Counted from the stretch's first letter, positions 49,818-58,318 are shown. The stretch: DNA of 64,000 bases from Pacificispira spongiicola (GCF_012926505.1 NZ_JABBNT010000003.1:595112-659111), one strand, 5' to 3'. Translations and numbers: made by a program. The notes: generated by a model not told the origin, from the sequence alone.

Positions 49818-50741
49818 ATGAAATCCGTACCGCATCACAGTCATCCGTCGAACATGTACGCATCCGGCCCCTTGGATCGGGCAGACCGTCTGCGCACGGA
49901 TATCGACGCCCTGTCCGAAGCCTGGGCGCGCGCCTTGGTGGTGCCGATCTGGCAGGATCGGAATTTCGTTCGCCTGGACGGCGATCCGGTCGGCATCCTT
50001 CTGCCCGCCGACGCCCTGGATGACCTGCCCGACGGCACCGTGCGCGTTTTCCTGGGGTTGGACGCACAAGGCGTCCCGCATTTTGCTGTCGATCTGTCGC
50101 ATCATGAAGAGCCGCCGATAATCGCCGAAGGCGGGTTTTTCGAAGATTTGCGCCGGGTCGGACCGACTCTGTCCCTCGATGACGGGGCGCTTTTGGCCTA
50201 TGCGCGGGGGCTGGTGCATTGGCACAAGCGGCATCGTTTCTGCGGGCTGTGCGGCGCGCCCACGCGCGCGGCGAAGGCCGGTCACGAACTACGCTGTACC
50301 AATCCGGATTGTGGGGCACCGCATTTCCCGCGTACCGACCCGGCGGTCATCATGCTGGTGCATGACGGCGCGGACAGGATCGTGCTGGGCCGCCAAAAGG
50401 AATGGCCGCCGGGACGTGTTTCCGTCCTGGCGGGCTTTGTCGAGCCGGGCGAGAGCCTGGAGGATGCGGTCGCGCGCGAAGTGATGGAGGAGGTCGGCGT
50501 CCAGGTCGCGGATGTTCGCTACAATTCCAGTCAGCCCTGGCCGTTTCCGTCGTCCATCATGCTGGGCTTCAGCGCGCGGGCATTGGATTTCGACCTGTCC
50601 GTCGCCACGGATGAAATCGAAGAGGCTGCTTGGTATACCCGGGCGGAGGTCGCGGCCTGTCCGGAAGACGACCGCTTCGCCCTGCCGCGCCGGGATTCCA
50701 TTGCCTATCGCCTGATCCAGGATTGGATGCGTGGCGGCTGA
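49818..50741 (+). CDS. nudC: NAD(+) diphosphatase NudC
   Basis: This 307-residue Nudix enzyme splits NAD(H) into NMN(H) and AMP and may remove NAD caps from RNA. It has the zinc ribbon CGLC...CTNPDC, the Nudix box GFVEPGESLEDAVAREVMEE followed by VG, and the NADH-specific motif SQPWPFPSSIM. I chose ATG 49818 (MKSVPHHSH); an in-frame start at 49782 is less likely. A run of eight T follows the gene at 50751-50758, but no hairpin precedes it. It converges with the XRE-PheA gene. Confidence 0.95.
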   Translation: MKSVPHHSHPSNMYASGPLDRADRLRTDIDALSEAWARALVVPIWQDRNFVRLDGDPVGILLPADALDDLPDGTVRVFLGLDAQGVPHFAVDLSHHEEPPIIAEGGFFEDLRRVGPTLSLDDGALLAYARGLVHWHKRHRFCGLCGAPTRAAKAGHELRCTNPDCGAPHFPRTDPAVIMLVHDGADRIVLGRQKEWPPGRVSVLAGFVEPGESLEDAVAREVMEEVGVQVADVRYNSSQPWPFPSSIMLGFSARALDFDLSVATDEIEEAAWYTRAEVAACPEDDRFALPRRDSIAYRLIQDWMRGG

Positions 50742-50756
50742 TCCCACCGGTTTTTT

Positions 50757-51887
50757 TTATTCTTTATTCCGGTCCGGCGATTCTCGATAGACGCCCAACA
50801 GCTTCACATTCGTCGTGAAGAACTGCAGTTCCTCCATCGCGCGATCGACCGCCTTGTCCGCCGGGTGTCCTTCGATTTCGGCGTAGAATCGGGCGCGGGA
50901 ATCGTCGCCGACGCTGATATAGCTTTCCAGTTTCACCATATTCACGCCATTGGTCGCGAAACCACCCAGCGACTTGTATAGGGATGCCGGGACGCTGCGC
51001 ACGGTGAACACGAAACTGGTCAGGCATGGGCCGGATCGCGGGTCGGGTTCGATCCGGGTGCGGGACATGACGATGAAGCGCGTCACATTGCCGATCCGGT
51101 CTTCGATGCGCGGGCGCAGAACGTCCAACCCATAGGTTTCGGCGGCCAGGGAGGACGCAATCGCGGCGACGGACGGATCGCCCAGTTTCGCGACTTCTTG
51201 CGCCGCGCCCGCCGTGTCCGGGGCGTTCACCGGCTTGATTTTCAATTCGCGCAGCGTGCTGCGGCATTGGGCCAGGGCCTGCTGGTGACTGCGGGCCTCC
51301 TTGACGGTGTCCAGCGTCGCGCCCTTCGGCGCCAGCAGGTTGTGATGCACCGGCTGGAAATATTCGCCGATGATGAACAGGTTCGATTCCGGCAACAGGT
51401 GGTGGATGTCCGCGACACGCCCGCCCAGGGAGTTTTCGATCGGAATCATGGCAAGACCGGCCCGGCCTTCCTCCACGGCGGCGAAGGCGTCTTCGAAACT
51501 GGCGCAGGCCATCGGTTCCATGGCCGGAAACGCGCCGCGGCATGCCAGATGGGAATAGGCGCCGGGGACGCCCTGGAATGCGATGACCGGGTTATCGGTC
51601 GCGGGGTTTGCGATCATGGCGGATGCCCTTTCCTGTCGTGTCGCGGCGATAGTCGCCGTCTGCTGTGTCGGGATGGTGCCCGTATCCGGTCCCATGCCGT
51701 GTTCCAGCGCGGGCACGGAACTTTTAAGCACCGCCGCCAGTTTCGGCATCAGGGTTCGACGCGGGGCGGTCTTCCCTGCCTCCCACAAGGCAACGGTGGA
51801 CTGGGTGACACCCAGCCTGTCGGCCAGTTGCTTCTGGCTGAGGCCCACGGCGATGCGGGCCTCCCGTAGTCTGTGCGGTAGGCTCAT
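50757..51887 (-). CDS. pheA: Prephenate dehydratase with an N-terminal XRE helix-turn-helix
   Basis: This 376-residue protein is an unusual fusion. Residues 5-60 form an XRE DNA-binding domain (LREARIAVGLSQKQLADRLG then VTQSTVALWEAGK). A linker of about 40 residues follows. Residues 100-275 are prephenate dehydratase, which makes phenylpyruvate for phenylalanine, with the catalytic TRF motif at 269-271 (GNVTRFIVMS). Residues 289-366 are an ACT domain (LYKSLGGFATNGVNMVKLES) that normally binds phenylalanine. A second start, ATG 51617, has a strong ribosome site AGGAAAGG and would give a normal PheA of 286 residues. The upstream start has only weak GCGGGG. Confidence 0.85.
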   Translation of the reverse strand: MSLPHRLREARIAVGLSQKQLADRLGVTQSTVALWEAGKTAPRRTLMPKLAAVLKSSVPALEHGMGPDTGTIPTQQTATIAATRQERASAMIANPATDNPVIAFQGVPGAYSHLACRGAFPAMEPMACASFEDAFAAVEEGRAGLAMIPIENSLGGRVADIHHLLPESNLFIIGEYFQPVHHNLLAPKGATLDTVKEARSHQQALAQCRSTLRELKIKPVNAPDTAGAAQEVAKLGDPSVAAIASSLAAETYGLDVLRPRIEDRIGNVTRFIVMSRTRIEPDPRSGPCLTSFVFTVRSVPASLYKSLGGFATNGVNMVKLESYISVGDDSRARFYAEIEGHPADKAVDRAMEELQFFTTNVKLLGVYRESPDRNKE

Positions 51888-51940
51888 GGCCCCGCTTTAC
51901 GGTGCGGTGCAGGGTAGGTCAAGATTTTTATTTCTTATAA

Positions 51941-51968
51941 ATATGAGAATAACTAATTTTTCTCATAT
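51941..51968. promoter_or_regulatory. 8-bp inverted repeat between the J-domain gene and the XRE-PheA gene
   Basis: ATATGAGA (51941-51948) and TCTCATAT (51961-51968) are a perfect inverted repeat with a 12-base spacer, in a short AT-rich stretch. It overlaps the stop of the J-domain gene and lies 54-81 bp upstream of the XRE-PheA start. It could be the binding site of the XRE domain. It is too AT-rich to be a convincing terminator, although AT-rich sequence follows it. Confidence 0.45.
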
Positions 51969-52666
51969 CCACGCATGAAGCTCATCGCCTGGTTCAATTC
52001 GGTCATGCGGTCCGTATCCCCCAAGCCGCTGTCGGGGTGATGGATGGTCGCCAATTGACGGAACCGTGCCTTGATACGGGCAGAATCCGGGCGGGACCCG
52101 GGGGGGAAGCCCAGGACGAACAGCGCCTCGTCCTTCGTTCGAACGGCGTGCCCCAATTTGTCGCCGCCGGCGATGGACAGGGCGGTGCGCAGTCGGTCGT
52201 TCTCGTCTCGCAGGCGCGTCTGCTGCGCCTTTGCGGCGGCCCGGTCGGCCTCGCGTGTCGGCGTCCCGGCGGGTTCGATCTCAATGCGCAAGGTCCCGGC
52301 ATCCAGGTCGAGCGCGAGTCCCAGGGCCTTGCGCAGAACGACCGGGTCGTAGCCTTCCGGCAGGCGGACTTGCAGGCGGGGCTTGCGCCGCCACGGCTTC
52401 CCTTTTCCCGGACCGGATTTCAGGGTCACGGTTTCCCGATCCTCCCGTTCCGGTCCGCCCGGATCGGCGGCGGCGACGACGACATCCGGCGGTAGCATCA
52501 GCATGACGGAGCGTGCGAGATCGGCGGCATTCACGCCGCGGCGGGCCGCAAGATCGAGAATCCGGTCGCGAAAGGAGGAGGAGCAGGAAATGGAATAGGA
52601 TTTCTTGTGTTCCGGAGACGGGTCCGGACCATCGGGGGTTGAGACGAGGCGAAGCGAGTCGTTCAT
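51953..52666 (-). CDS. J-domain protein with C-terminal DnaJ-like domain
   Basis: This 237-residue protein ends in a J domain with the HPD motif (RQLATIHHPDSGLGDTDRM), which would stimulate an Hsp70 ATPase. Before it lies a helical coil (ADRAAAKAQQTRLRDENDRL). The N-terminal third has a short helix pair (FRDRILDLAARRGVNAADLA) reminiscent of ribbon-helix-helix proteins, followed by a basic segment (KGKPWRRKPRLQVRLPEGY). I chose ATG 52666, preceded by TAGGAAAC. It is divergent from an XRE regulator and upstream of XRE-PheA. The client is unknown. Confidence 0.82.
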   Translation of the reverse strand: MNDSLRLVSTPDGPDPSPEHKKSYSISCSSSFRDRILDLAARRGVNAADLARSVMLMLPPDVVVAAADPGGPEREDRETVTLKSGPGKGKPWRRKPRLQVRLPEGYDPVVLRKALGLALDLDAGTLRIEIEPAGTPTREADRAAAKAQQTRLRDENDRLRTALSIAGGDKLGHAVRTKDEALFVLGFPPGSRPDSARIKARFRQLATIHHPDSGLGDTDRMTELNQAMSFMRGYEKN

Positions 52667-52799
52667 ACCAGAGTTTCCTAGGCGATTTGCCGCTTCTTGG
52701 GAAGATCGCTTACGCTTGTTTCCGATCCCTCTATCCGCTTTACTTGGGGGATATGAGGGCGCTTCGAACACCCCTCCAATGGTCGAAAGGAAAAATGCC

Positions 52800-53153
52800 A
52801 TGCCGCATCCCATTGATGTGCATGTCGGCTTGCGAATGCGGGAAGCTCGGGCAGCAAAGGGATTGAGCCAGGAAAAACTGGCCAACAAGCTCGGGATCAG
52901 TTTTCAACAGGTACAGAAATATGAGAAAGGCGCGAACCGGATCGGGTCCAGCCGCCTTTGGTCGATCGCCCAGGCGCTGGACGTGCCGGTCTCTTTCTTC
53001 TTCGAGGAAATGGAACGCGGTGTGAAGGAGCGCGGGACGGAACTGTTACCGCCGCGGACCATCCATCTGGCGAAGCAGATCGACTCCATCGAAAACGACG
53101 ATATCCGCAATCAGGTGCTGAACCTGATCAAGGTTTGCGCGGGGAACGATTGA
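52800..53153 (+). CDS. XRE-family transcriptional regulator
   Basis: This 117-residue protein has a classic Cro/CI-type helix-turn-helix (AAKGLSQEKLANKLGISFQQ then VQKYEKGANRIG), followed by VPVSFFFEEM, as in a common alphaproteobacterial XRE group. The C-terminal helix may mediate dimer formation. I chose ATG 52800, preceded by AAAGGA; an ATG at 52795 is out of frame. It is divergent from the J-domain gene. Targets are unknown. Confidence 0.87.
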   Translation: MPHPIDVHVGLRMREARAAKGLSQEKLANKLGISFQQVQKYEKGANRIGSSRLWSIAQALDVPVSFFFEEMERGVKERGTELLPPRTIHLAKQIDSIENDDIRNQVLNLIKVCAGND

Positions 53154-53199
53154 TAGCGACGCGATGAGATAGGACGACGCGAAGGGGAGGGGCGCAGAA

Positions 53200-54168
53200 G
53201 TGCTGTACAAGCCATGGGTAGCGAACGGGCGCGGCCTGGATTTCGCGGACCCGATGACCAATTCGGGCTGGTGGCTGTATGACGACGGCTCGTTGCGGTG
53301 CTATCGGTTTTTCGCGAACGACGATTCGGAACGGGCGCAGTTTGCGCCCGGCGATCCCTTTCCGCCGGGCAGCTCCGCCGCTGCCGCGATGATGTGCCAT
53401 TACGGTATGGTCCGGCTGGAACGGATGCGGCGCGGGGTTCGCATCGAATGGGATGTCTGCGCCGTCGATCCGTCGGCGCTGTCCATTCTGAAGGCTTGGC
53501 TGAAGATCAGGATCAAGGTGCCGGAAATTCGGCTTCGCTTCTATTACGGGGGCTGGGCGACCGAAACCTATGGCGACTCGGAAGCGGCCCTGCGGCGTGT
53601 CGATCAATTGTCCGACTATCGCGGCTCTACGCCGTCCGGCTTGATTGCCTGCAAGGACCAAGGCATCGAGAATCTGGACGGCGCGAAACGGCTGCTGCGC
53701 ACCGCGTACCAACGGTGGAACGAGAGTCGCACGGACGCGCTGGAACTGTTCGATTCCCCGTTCCGTGAAATCGCGCCCTATACGTTGAGCCTCTCCGAAG
53801 ACAACGCGCCGGGGAATCTGTTCTATCGCAAGGTCGGCAGCCATGCCTATATCGTGTCCTATCTGGGTCGGGAATGGGCGCGTGACGTGGTCGGGACCCT
53901 GTCGACGCGCGGGCATGGCGATGTCGAATTCGAAAATGTCGTTGCCGAACCCTATTTCGACGCCTTGCGTACCGGCAGACCTCATTACGGTCATGTCCGG
54001 GCGCTATTCGATGGCTGCGGTCATGATCCGGCCTGGGTATCCTATCAGCGCTTGGTGTTGCCCTATCACACGCCACGCGGTCAGCGCGCAGTCGCCATCG
54101 CGGTCATCCCCGATCAGGACGTGGCAATCCCCTTCCTGAGCGGGAAGACGAGAAACGCGATCAATTAA
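53200..54168 (+). CDS. Unknown protein with a PAS-like C-terminal half
   Basis: I do not recognise the whole of this 322-residue protein. The N-terminal part (WWLYDDGSLRCYRFFANDD and onwards) has no known motif. The C-terminal part, FYRKVGSHAYIVSYLGREWA then DVVG, and DPAWVSYQRLVLPYHTPRGQ, resembles the PAS_5-type sensory fold. No signal peptide, membrane helix or enzyme motif is visible. The start is GTG after GGGGAGG. It follows the XRE gene by 46 bp and may be co-transcribed. It overlaps the convergent kinase gene by 4 bp. Confidence 0.65.
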   Translation: MLYKPWVANGRGLDFADPMTNSGWWLYDDGSLRCYRFFANDDSERAQFAPGDPFPPGSSAAAAMMCHYGMVRLERMRRGVRIEWDVCAVDPSALSILKAWLKIRIKVPEIRLRFYYGGWATETYGDSEAALRRVDQLSDYRGSTPSGLIACKDQGIENLDGAKRLLRTAYQRWNESRTDALELFDSPFREIAPYTLSLSEDNAPGNLFYRKVGSHAYIVSYLGREWARDVVGTLSTRGHGDVEFENVVAEPYFDALRTGRPHYGHVRALFDGCGHDPAWVSYQRLVLPYHTPRGQRAVAIAVIPDQDVAIPFLSGKTRNAIN

Positions 54169-55718
54169 ATCCCGATGATGGATTTCGCCGTGGACTTGAC
54201 TATGGACTTGACTATGGATTGGGCGGCGGCGATTTGAGCGTCCAGCGGCAGGGTGGCATCGATAGAGTGCCAGCGCATCTCGCCCCATCCGGCCCGCACT
54301 TGATCGCGCACCACCTGTGCGTCCGCGTCCGACACGTCGCCCTTGCGCGCCGTGACGCGCCGGACGGCCTGTTCCGGATCGATATCCAGCCATAGACCGA
54401 CGAAGGGAAGTCTTCGGGATTGCGCGACGGCTTTGATATCCGCGCGGCTGCCTTCATGGGTGAAGGTCGCATCGGCAATGGCGGCGTGGCCCTGATTCAG
54501 GGCGGTGGCGCAAATGCGCGCCATTTCCGCATAGGTGTCGATGCTGGCTTGCGTGGAATAGCCTTCGGGCGGCAGGGCGTCGGTATCCCGCGTCATGTTG
54601 AACAGGCGCTTGCGGATTGCGTCGCTGCGCGCCACGACGGCACCCGGCGCGGTCCCGACATGCGGTGCGAGGGCGCGCGCCAGGGTCGATTTGCCGCTGC
54701 CGGATATGCCGCCGACGGCGATAAGGCAGGGTTTCGGCGTTGATAGATACCGAAGCGCCCAATCCAAATAGGCATCGGCGTCGGCCCGTTTCTTTTCCGC
54801 TGCCGCACCGCTCGCGAAGCCTGCCCCGGCAAACCCGACCTTGGATCGAATCTGTGCGCGCATGGATTGGAACAACGGCAGAAGACCGACCCCGCCGATA
54901 TCCACTGGTCTGCGCTCCAGGTATCGGTTCAGGACCAGATTCGCCCCATCGCGCCGGTCATGATCGTCCAGGTCCATCAACAGAAAGGCGAGGTCGTAGA
55001 GCGTGTCGATCCGGGCGAGGACCGGGTCGAATTCGATGCAGTCGAACAAGACCGGGCGGCCTTCCCAACGGCAGATATTCCCCAGATGCAGATCGCCGTG
55101 GCAATGCCGGATCGCCCCCTCCGTGGCGCGCTGGTCCAGCAGGTCGGCCCGTGCATGGAAGACGGTTCGGCCCAGGTCGATCAACCGCCGCAACTTGTCC
55201 CGGTCGCAGGCGTCCTGTCCGTCGAGATCGGAAAAATTGCCTTCCTGGACCGACAGAATCGACCCCGCACCGGGAACGTCCGTCAGCGCGGGTTCCGCGT
55301 CATGGAACCGGGCGACGGCTTCGGCGATGTCGACGAGGTCTGCGTCGGAAACCGCCTCTTCCGAAAGCGTGTGGGAGAAACGCCGCATCACCACGGCGGT
55401 TTCCAACGTCCCCTTCGGATCGCTGTCCATCGCGCCGAAGGCCAGTTCGCCATTCTCCCGAACGATGGGAATCGTGCCGAGATAGAGGTCCGGCGCGGTG
55501 CGGCGGTTCAGGCGCAATTCTTCCAGGCAGGCGGTGCGCCGCTTTTCCCGCGTGGAAAAATCCATGAAGGAATAGGCGACGTCGCGCTTCACCTTAAAGA
55601 CACGGTCGGTCAGCAGGAAGACGACGGCAGCGTGGGTGTCGACCCGTTCCGGCGTCTCGCCGCCATGGGTCGCGGGATCGCCGAGGAAGGAGAAAATCGC
55701 GTCCTGGCCGCCCGTCAT
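54165..55718 (-). CDS. Aminoglycoside-phosphotransferase-like / P-loop kinase fusion protein
   Basis: This 517-residue protein joins an APH-like kinase domain (HCHGDLHLGNICRWEGRPV, with the metal site FDCIEFDP) to a C-terminal P-loop kinase-like domain (AVGGISGSGKSTLARALAPH). Such two-part proteins (COG2187 plus COG0645 type) are widespread, with unclear substrates; real drug resistance is not implied. The C-terminal end contains a SIVK-SIVK-STAK repeat from a 12-base tandem duplication at 54191-54214. It starts next to the divergent-facing cob genes and is 7 bp from the end of cobT. Confidence 0.85.
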   Translation of the reverse strand: MTGGQDAIFSFLGDPATHGGETPERVDTHAAVVFLLTDRVFKVKRDVAYSFMDFSTREKRRTACLEELRLNRRTAPDLYLGTIPIVRENGELAFGAMDSDPKGTLETAVVMRRFSHTLSEEAVSDADLVDIAEAVARFHDAEPALTDVPGAGSILSVQEGNFSDLDGQDACDRDKLRRLIDLGRTVFHARADLLDQRATEGAIRHCHGDLHLGNICRWEGRPVLFDCIEFDPVLARIDTLYDLAFLLMDLDDHDRRDGANLVLNRYLERRPVDIGGVGLLPLFQSMRAQIRSKVGFAGAGFASGAAAEKKRADADAYLDWALRYLSTPKPCLIAVGGISGSGKSTLARALAPHVGTAPGAVVARSDAIRKRLFNMTRDTDALPPEGYSTQASIDTYAEMARICATALNQGHAAIADATFTHEGSRADIKAVAQSRRLPFVGLWLDIDPEQAVRRVTARKGDVSDADAQVVRDQVRAGWGEMRWHSIDATLPLDAQIAAAQSIVKSIVKSTAKSIIGI

Positions 55719-55725
55719 GGCTCAA

Positions 55726-56754
55726 TCAGTCCTTATCGCTGACGCCCGCTTCGGCAAAGGTCGCCATGCCGCTGTGGCAGGCGACGGCGGATTTCACGAT
55801 CCCCAACGCGACCGCCGCACCGGATCCTTCGCCCAGGCGCATGCCGAAATCCAGCAGCGGTTGCTTGCCGATGGCCTCGCATAGGCGACGGTGGGACGGT
55901 TCCGCCGACAGATGGCCGACGATGCAGTGATCCAGGGCATGCGGATCGGCACGGTACAGGATGCTGGCCGCCGCGGTGCAGGCATAACCGTCGAGGATGA
56001 CCGGAACGCGCCCGACACGCGCGGCCAGGATCGCACCGGCAATCGCCGCCAGTTCATGACCGCCCAGTCGGCGCAGCGCGTCGAAAGAATCGGTCATTTC
56101 CGGCAGGTGCCGGGTCACGGCCTCATCCACGACCTGGATTTTCAACTCCATCGTACTGCCGGTCACGCCGGTGCCGGGACCGGTCCAGTCCTGCGCCTTG
56201 CCACCGAACAGGGCATGGGCCAGCGCGGCGGCGGATGTCGAATTGCCGATCCCCATTTCGCCAAGGCACAGGATATCGATGCCTTCCTCCACCGCCATCA
56301 TGCCATAGGCCATGGCCGTGGCGCATTCTTCCTCCGTCATCGCCGGGCCGTCGGTGAAGTCAGCTGTCGGATGATCCAGCGCCATTTCATAAACCCGCAA
56401 TTCGGCGTCGTTGGCGGCACATAATTGGTTCACCGCCGCGCCCCCGGCCTGGAAGTTGGCGACCATCTGTGCGGTGACGGCGATGGGATAGGCGGATACG
56501 CCCTTATAGGCGACGCCATGATTTCCGGCGAAGACCGCGACGCGGGGCCGTTCGATACGCGGCGGCGTCCGCCCCTGCCAGGTCGCGACCCATTCCGCCA
56601 GCGTTTCCAACCGACCCAGCGCGCCCGGCGGCTTGGTCAACTGGCCTTCGCGGGCCCGCGCCGCATCCCGTGCGGCCTCGTCGGCTTTCGGCATGACGGA
56701 CAGCAGGCCCCGGATTTCGTCCAGATCGGCCTTTACAGGGGCGTCATCACTCAT
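55726..56754 (-). CDS. cobT: Nicotinate-nucleotide--dimethylbenzimidazole phosphoribosyltransferase CobT
   Basis: This 342-residue enzyme makes alpha-ribazole phosphate, the lower-ligand precursor of cobalamin. It shows the start region LTKPPGALGRLE, the LGEMGIGNSTSAAAL motif, and the catalytic Glu segment FGMRLGEGSGAAVAL. I chose ATG 56754 (MSDDAPV), preceded by GGGAG; an in-frame extension to 56916 is Arg-rich and unlikely. It is divergent from cobS with a gap of 95 bp, in which I see no clear cobalamin riboswitch. Confidence 0.95.
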   Translation of the reverse strand: MSDDAPVKADLDEIRGLLSVMPKADEAARDAARAREGQLTKPPGALGRLETLAEWVATWQGRTPPRIERPRVAVFAGNHGVAYKGVSAYPIAVTAQMVANFQAGGAAVNQLCAANDAELRVYEMALDHPTADFTDGPAMTEEECATAMAYGMMAVEEGIDILCLGEMGIGNSTSAAALAHALFGGKAQDWTGPGTGVTGSTMELKIQVVDEAVTRHLPEMTDSFDALRRLGGHELAAIAGAILAARVGRVPVILDGYACTAAASILYRADPHALDHCIVGHLSAEPSHRRLCEAIGKQPLLDFGMRLGEGSGAAVALGIVKSAVACHSGMATFAEAGVSDKD

Positions 56755-56849
56755 CGGCTCGAAGTCTCCCAAGTAAGGATCACATATTGGAAGGATCGCA
56801 TATCGATCGCGCTTGCGTGGTTTCGCCTGTCGGCTTAAGCCTTCCGACC

Positions 56850-57632
56850 ATGACCAGCAAGACCGAAATCCCCGAATCCGACGCCACCTCGTACTTTGAC
56901 GCGCTTCTGTCGGCATGCGGATTCCTGACCCGGCTGCCGGTCCCCTTCCGCAACGTACCGATCCGCACGGCCGCTTGGGCCTTTCCCGTGGTCGGTGTCG
57001 TTGTCGGGGCGATTGCCGGGGCAGTGCTGTGGGGCGGCTTGGCGATCGGGTTGCCGCCGCTGGCCGCCTCGATCCTGGCCTTCATCGCGTCAGCCATGGT
57101 CACGGGCGCGTTGCATGAAGACGGGCTTGCCGATTGCGCCGACGGGTTCTGGGGCGGGGCGACACCGGAGCGGCGGTTGGAAATCATGCGCGATAGCCGC
57201 AGCGGCGCCTATGCCGTCCTGGCGCTCGTACTGGTGTCCGGTCTGAAAATCGTGCTGCTGGCATCGGTTGCCGCACAATGGGGGGGGCTCGCCGGGGCGA
57301 CCGTTCTGATGGGTCTGCACGCCGCATCACGGTCCGTCCTGCCCATCGCGATGAATTGGCTGCCGCGTGCGGGCACGTCGGGTCTAGCGGTGATGGCCGG
57401 GCGGCCGTCGCCGACGACCGCGTGCTTTTCCCTGGGGCTTGGGGCTGCTATCTCCCTGATCGTGCCGGGATGGATGGGCATCGCCTTCGTGCCGGCCGGT
57501 TTGGCCGTCGTGCTGGCGGTCGGCTATTTGGCCAAGGCGAAGCTGAATGGCATCAATGGCGACAGTTTGGGCGCCATGGAACAGATGGCGGAGGTTGTGG
57601 GGCTTCTCGTCCTGGCCGTCTTGATGAGTTGA
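56850..57632 (+). CDS. cobS: Adenosylcobinamide-GDP ribazoletransferase CobS
   Basis: This 260-residue inner-membrane enzyme joins adenosylcobinamide-GDP and alpha-ribazole (phosphate) to form cobalamin. It has several membrane helices and the metal-binding motif ALHEDGLADCADGFWGG near residue 85. I chose ATG 56850 (MTSKTEI) rather than an in-frame start at 56787. It begins the plus-strand cob cluster; cobC starts 11 bp after its stop. Confidence 0.94.
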   Translation: MTSKTEIPESDATSYFDALLSACGFLTRLPVPFRNVPIRTAAWAFPVVGVVVGAIAGAVLWGGLAIGLPPLAASILAFIASAMVTGALHEDGLADCADGFWGGATPERRLEIMRDSRSGAYAVLALVLVSGLKIVLLASVAAQWGGLAGATVLMGLHAASRSVLPIAMNWLPRAGTSGLAVMAGRPSPTTACFSLGLGAAISLIVPGWMGIAFVPAGLAVVLAVGYLAKAKLNGINGDSLGAMEQMAEVVGLLVLAVLMS

Positions 57633-57643
57633 AGGGGAGGCGT

Positions 57644-58318
57644 ATGACGTCGACGGTGACGCATTGGTGGTGGGTCCGGCATGCGCCGGTCACTGTGAAT
57701 GAAGGCCGCATCTATGGGCGCGGCGACCTGCCTTGCGACACTGACGATACGGAAATCTTCGACGGTTTGGCGAAGCTGCTGCCGGAAGATGCCTTGTTGG
57801 TGACCAGCGACCTGATGCGCACCCACCAGACGGCGGACGCCATCGCCGCCGCCGGGCTGGCCCTGCCCCCGCGCCGGGAGGAACCGGATATCGCGGAACA
57901 AAGCTTCGGTGACTGGCAAGGTCAGCATTATGCCGATGTTGAAAAGACCGATCCGCATATCCTGCACGACTATTGGCTCTGCCCCGCCCATTACCGCCCG
58001 CCGAACGGCGAAAGCTTCGCCGATCTGATCGCGCGGGTCGCCCCGGTGATCGAACGTGTGTCGGACGAAAATCCAGGGCGCGACATCGTGGCGGTCGCCC
58101 ATGGCGGCACCATCCGGGCGGCGCTGGCCATCGCCTTGGGCCTCGACCCGGAACGGGCGCTGTCCTTTTCCATCGAAAACCTGTCGGTCACGCGGATCGA
58201 TCGGATCGAAACCGGCAGCGACGCGGCCACGCCGGGCCTCGGGCGGCTGAGCTGGCGCACGGTGATGGTGAACCGCATGCCGGGTCTGCGCCGTCCCGGC
58301 GGTCGGCCGATCCGATAG
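57644..58318 (+). CDS. cobC: Histidine phosphatase CobC-like (alpha-ribazole phosphatase)
   Basis: This 224-residue protein is a histidine phosphatase with the phosphohistidine motif WVRHAPV near the N-terminus, SDLMRTHQTADAI, and the second catalytic His in VAHGGTIRAAL. In the cob cluster it most likely removes phosphate from alpha-ribazole or adenosylcobalamin phosphate. The ATG follows AAGGGGAGG. It starts 11 bp after cobS and ends 12 bp before a gene of unknown function. Confidence 0.88.
   Translation: MTSTVTHWWWVRHAPVTVNEGRIYGRGDLPCDTDDTEIFDGLAKLLPEDALLVTSDLMRTHQTADAIAAAGLALPPRREEPDIAEQSFGDWQGQHYADVEKTDPHILHDYWLCPAHYRPPNGESFADLIARVAPVIERVSDENPGRDIVAVAHGGTIRAALAIALGLDPERALSFSIENLSVTRIDRIETGSDAATPGLGRLSWRTVMVNRMPGLRRPGGRPIR

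Noticed and set aside
50742..50760. Rho-independent terminator after nudC
   Set aside because: A run of eight T is present, but I find no stable stem directly upstream.
54165..55718. Aminoglycoside resistance gene
   Set aside because: The APH-like fold is shared by many housekeeping kinases, and the fused P-loop domain points to the widespread COG2187/COG0645 type instead.
56755..56849. Possible cobalamin riboswitch between cobT and cobS
   Set aside because: The 95-bp gap is too short and I could not find a B12-box-like core.
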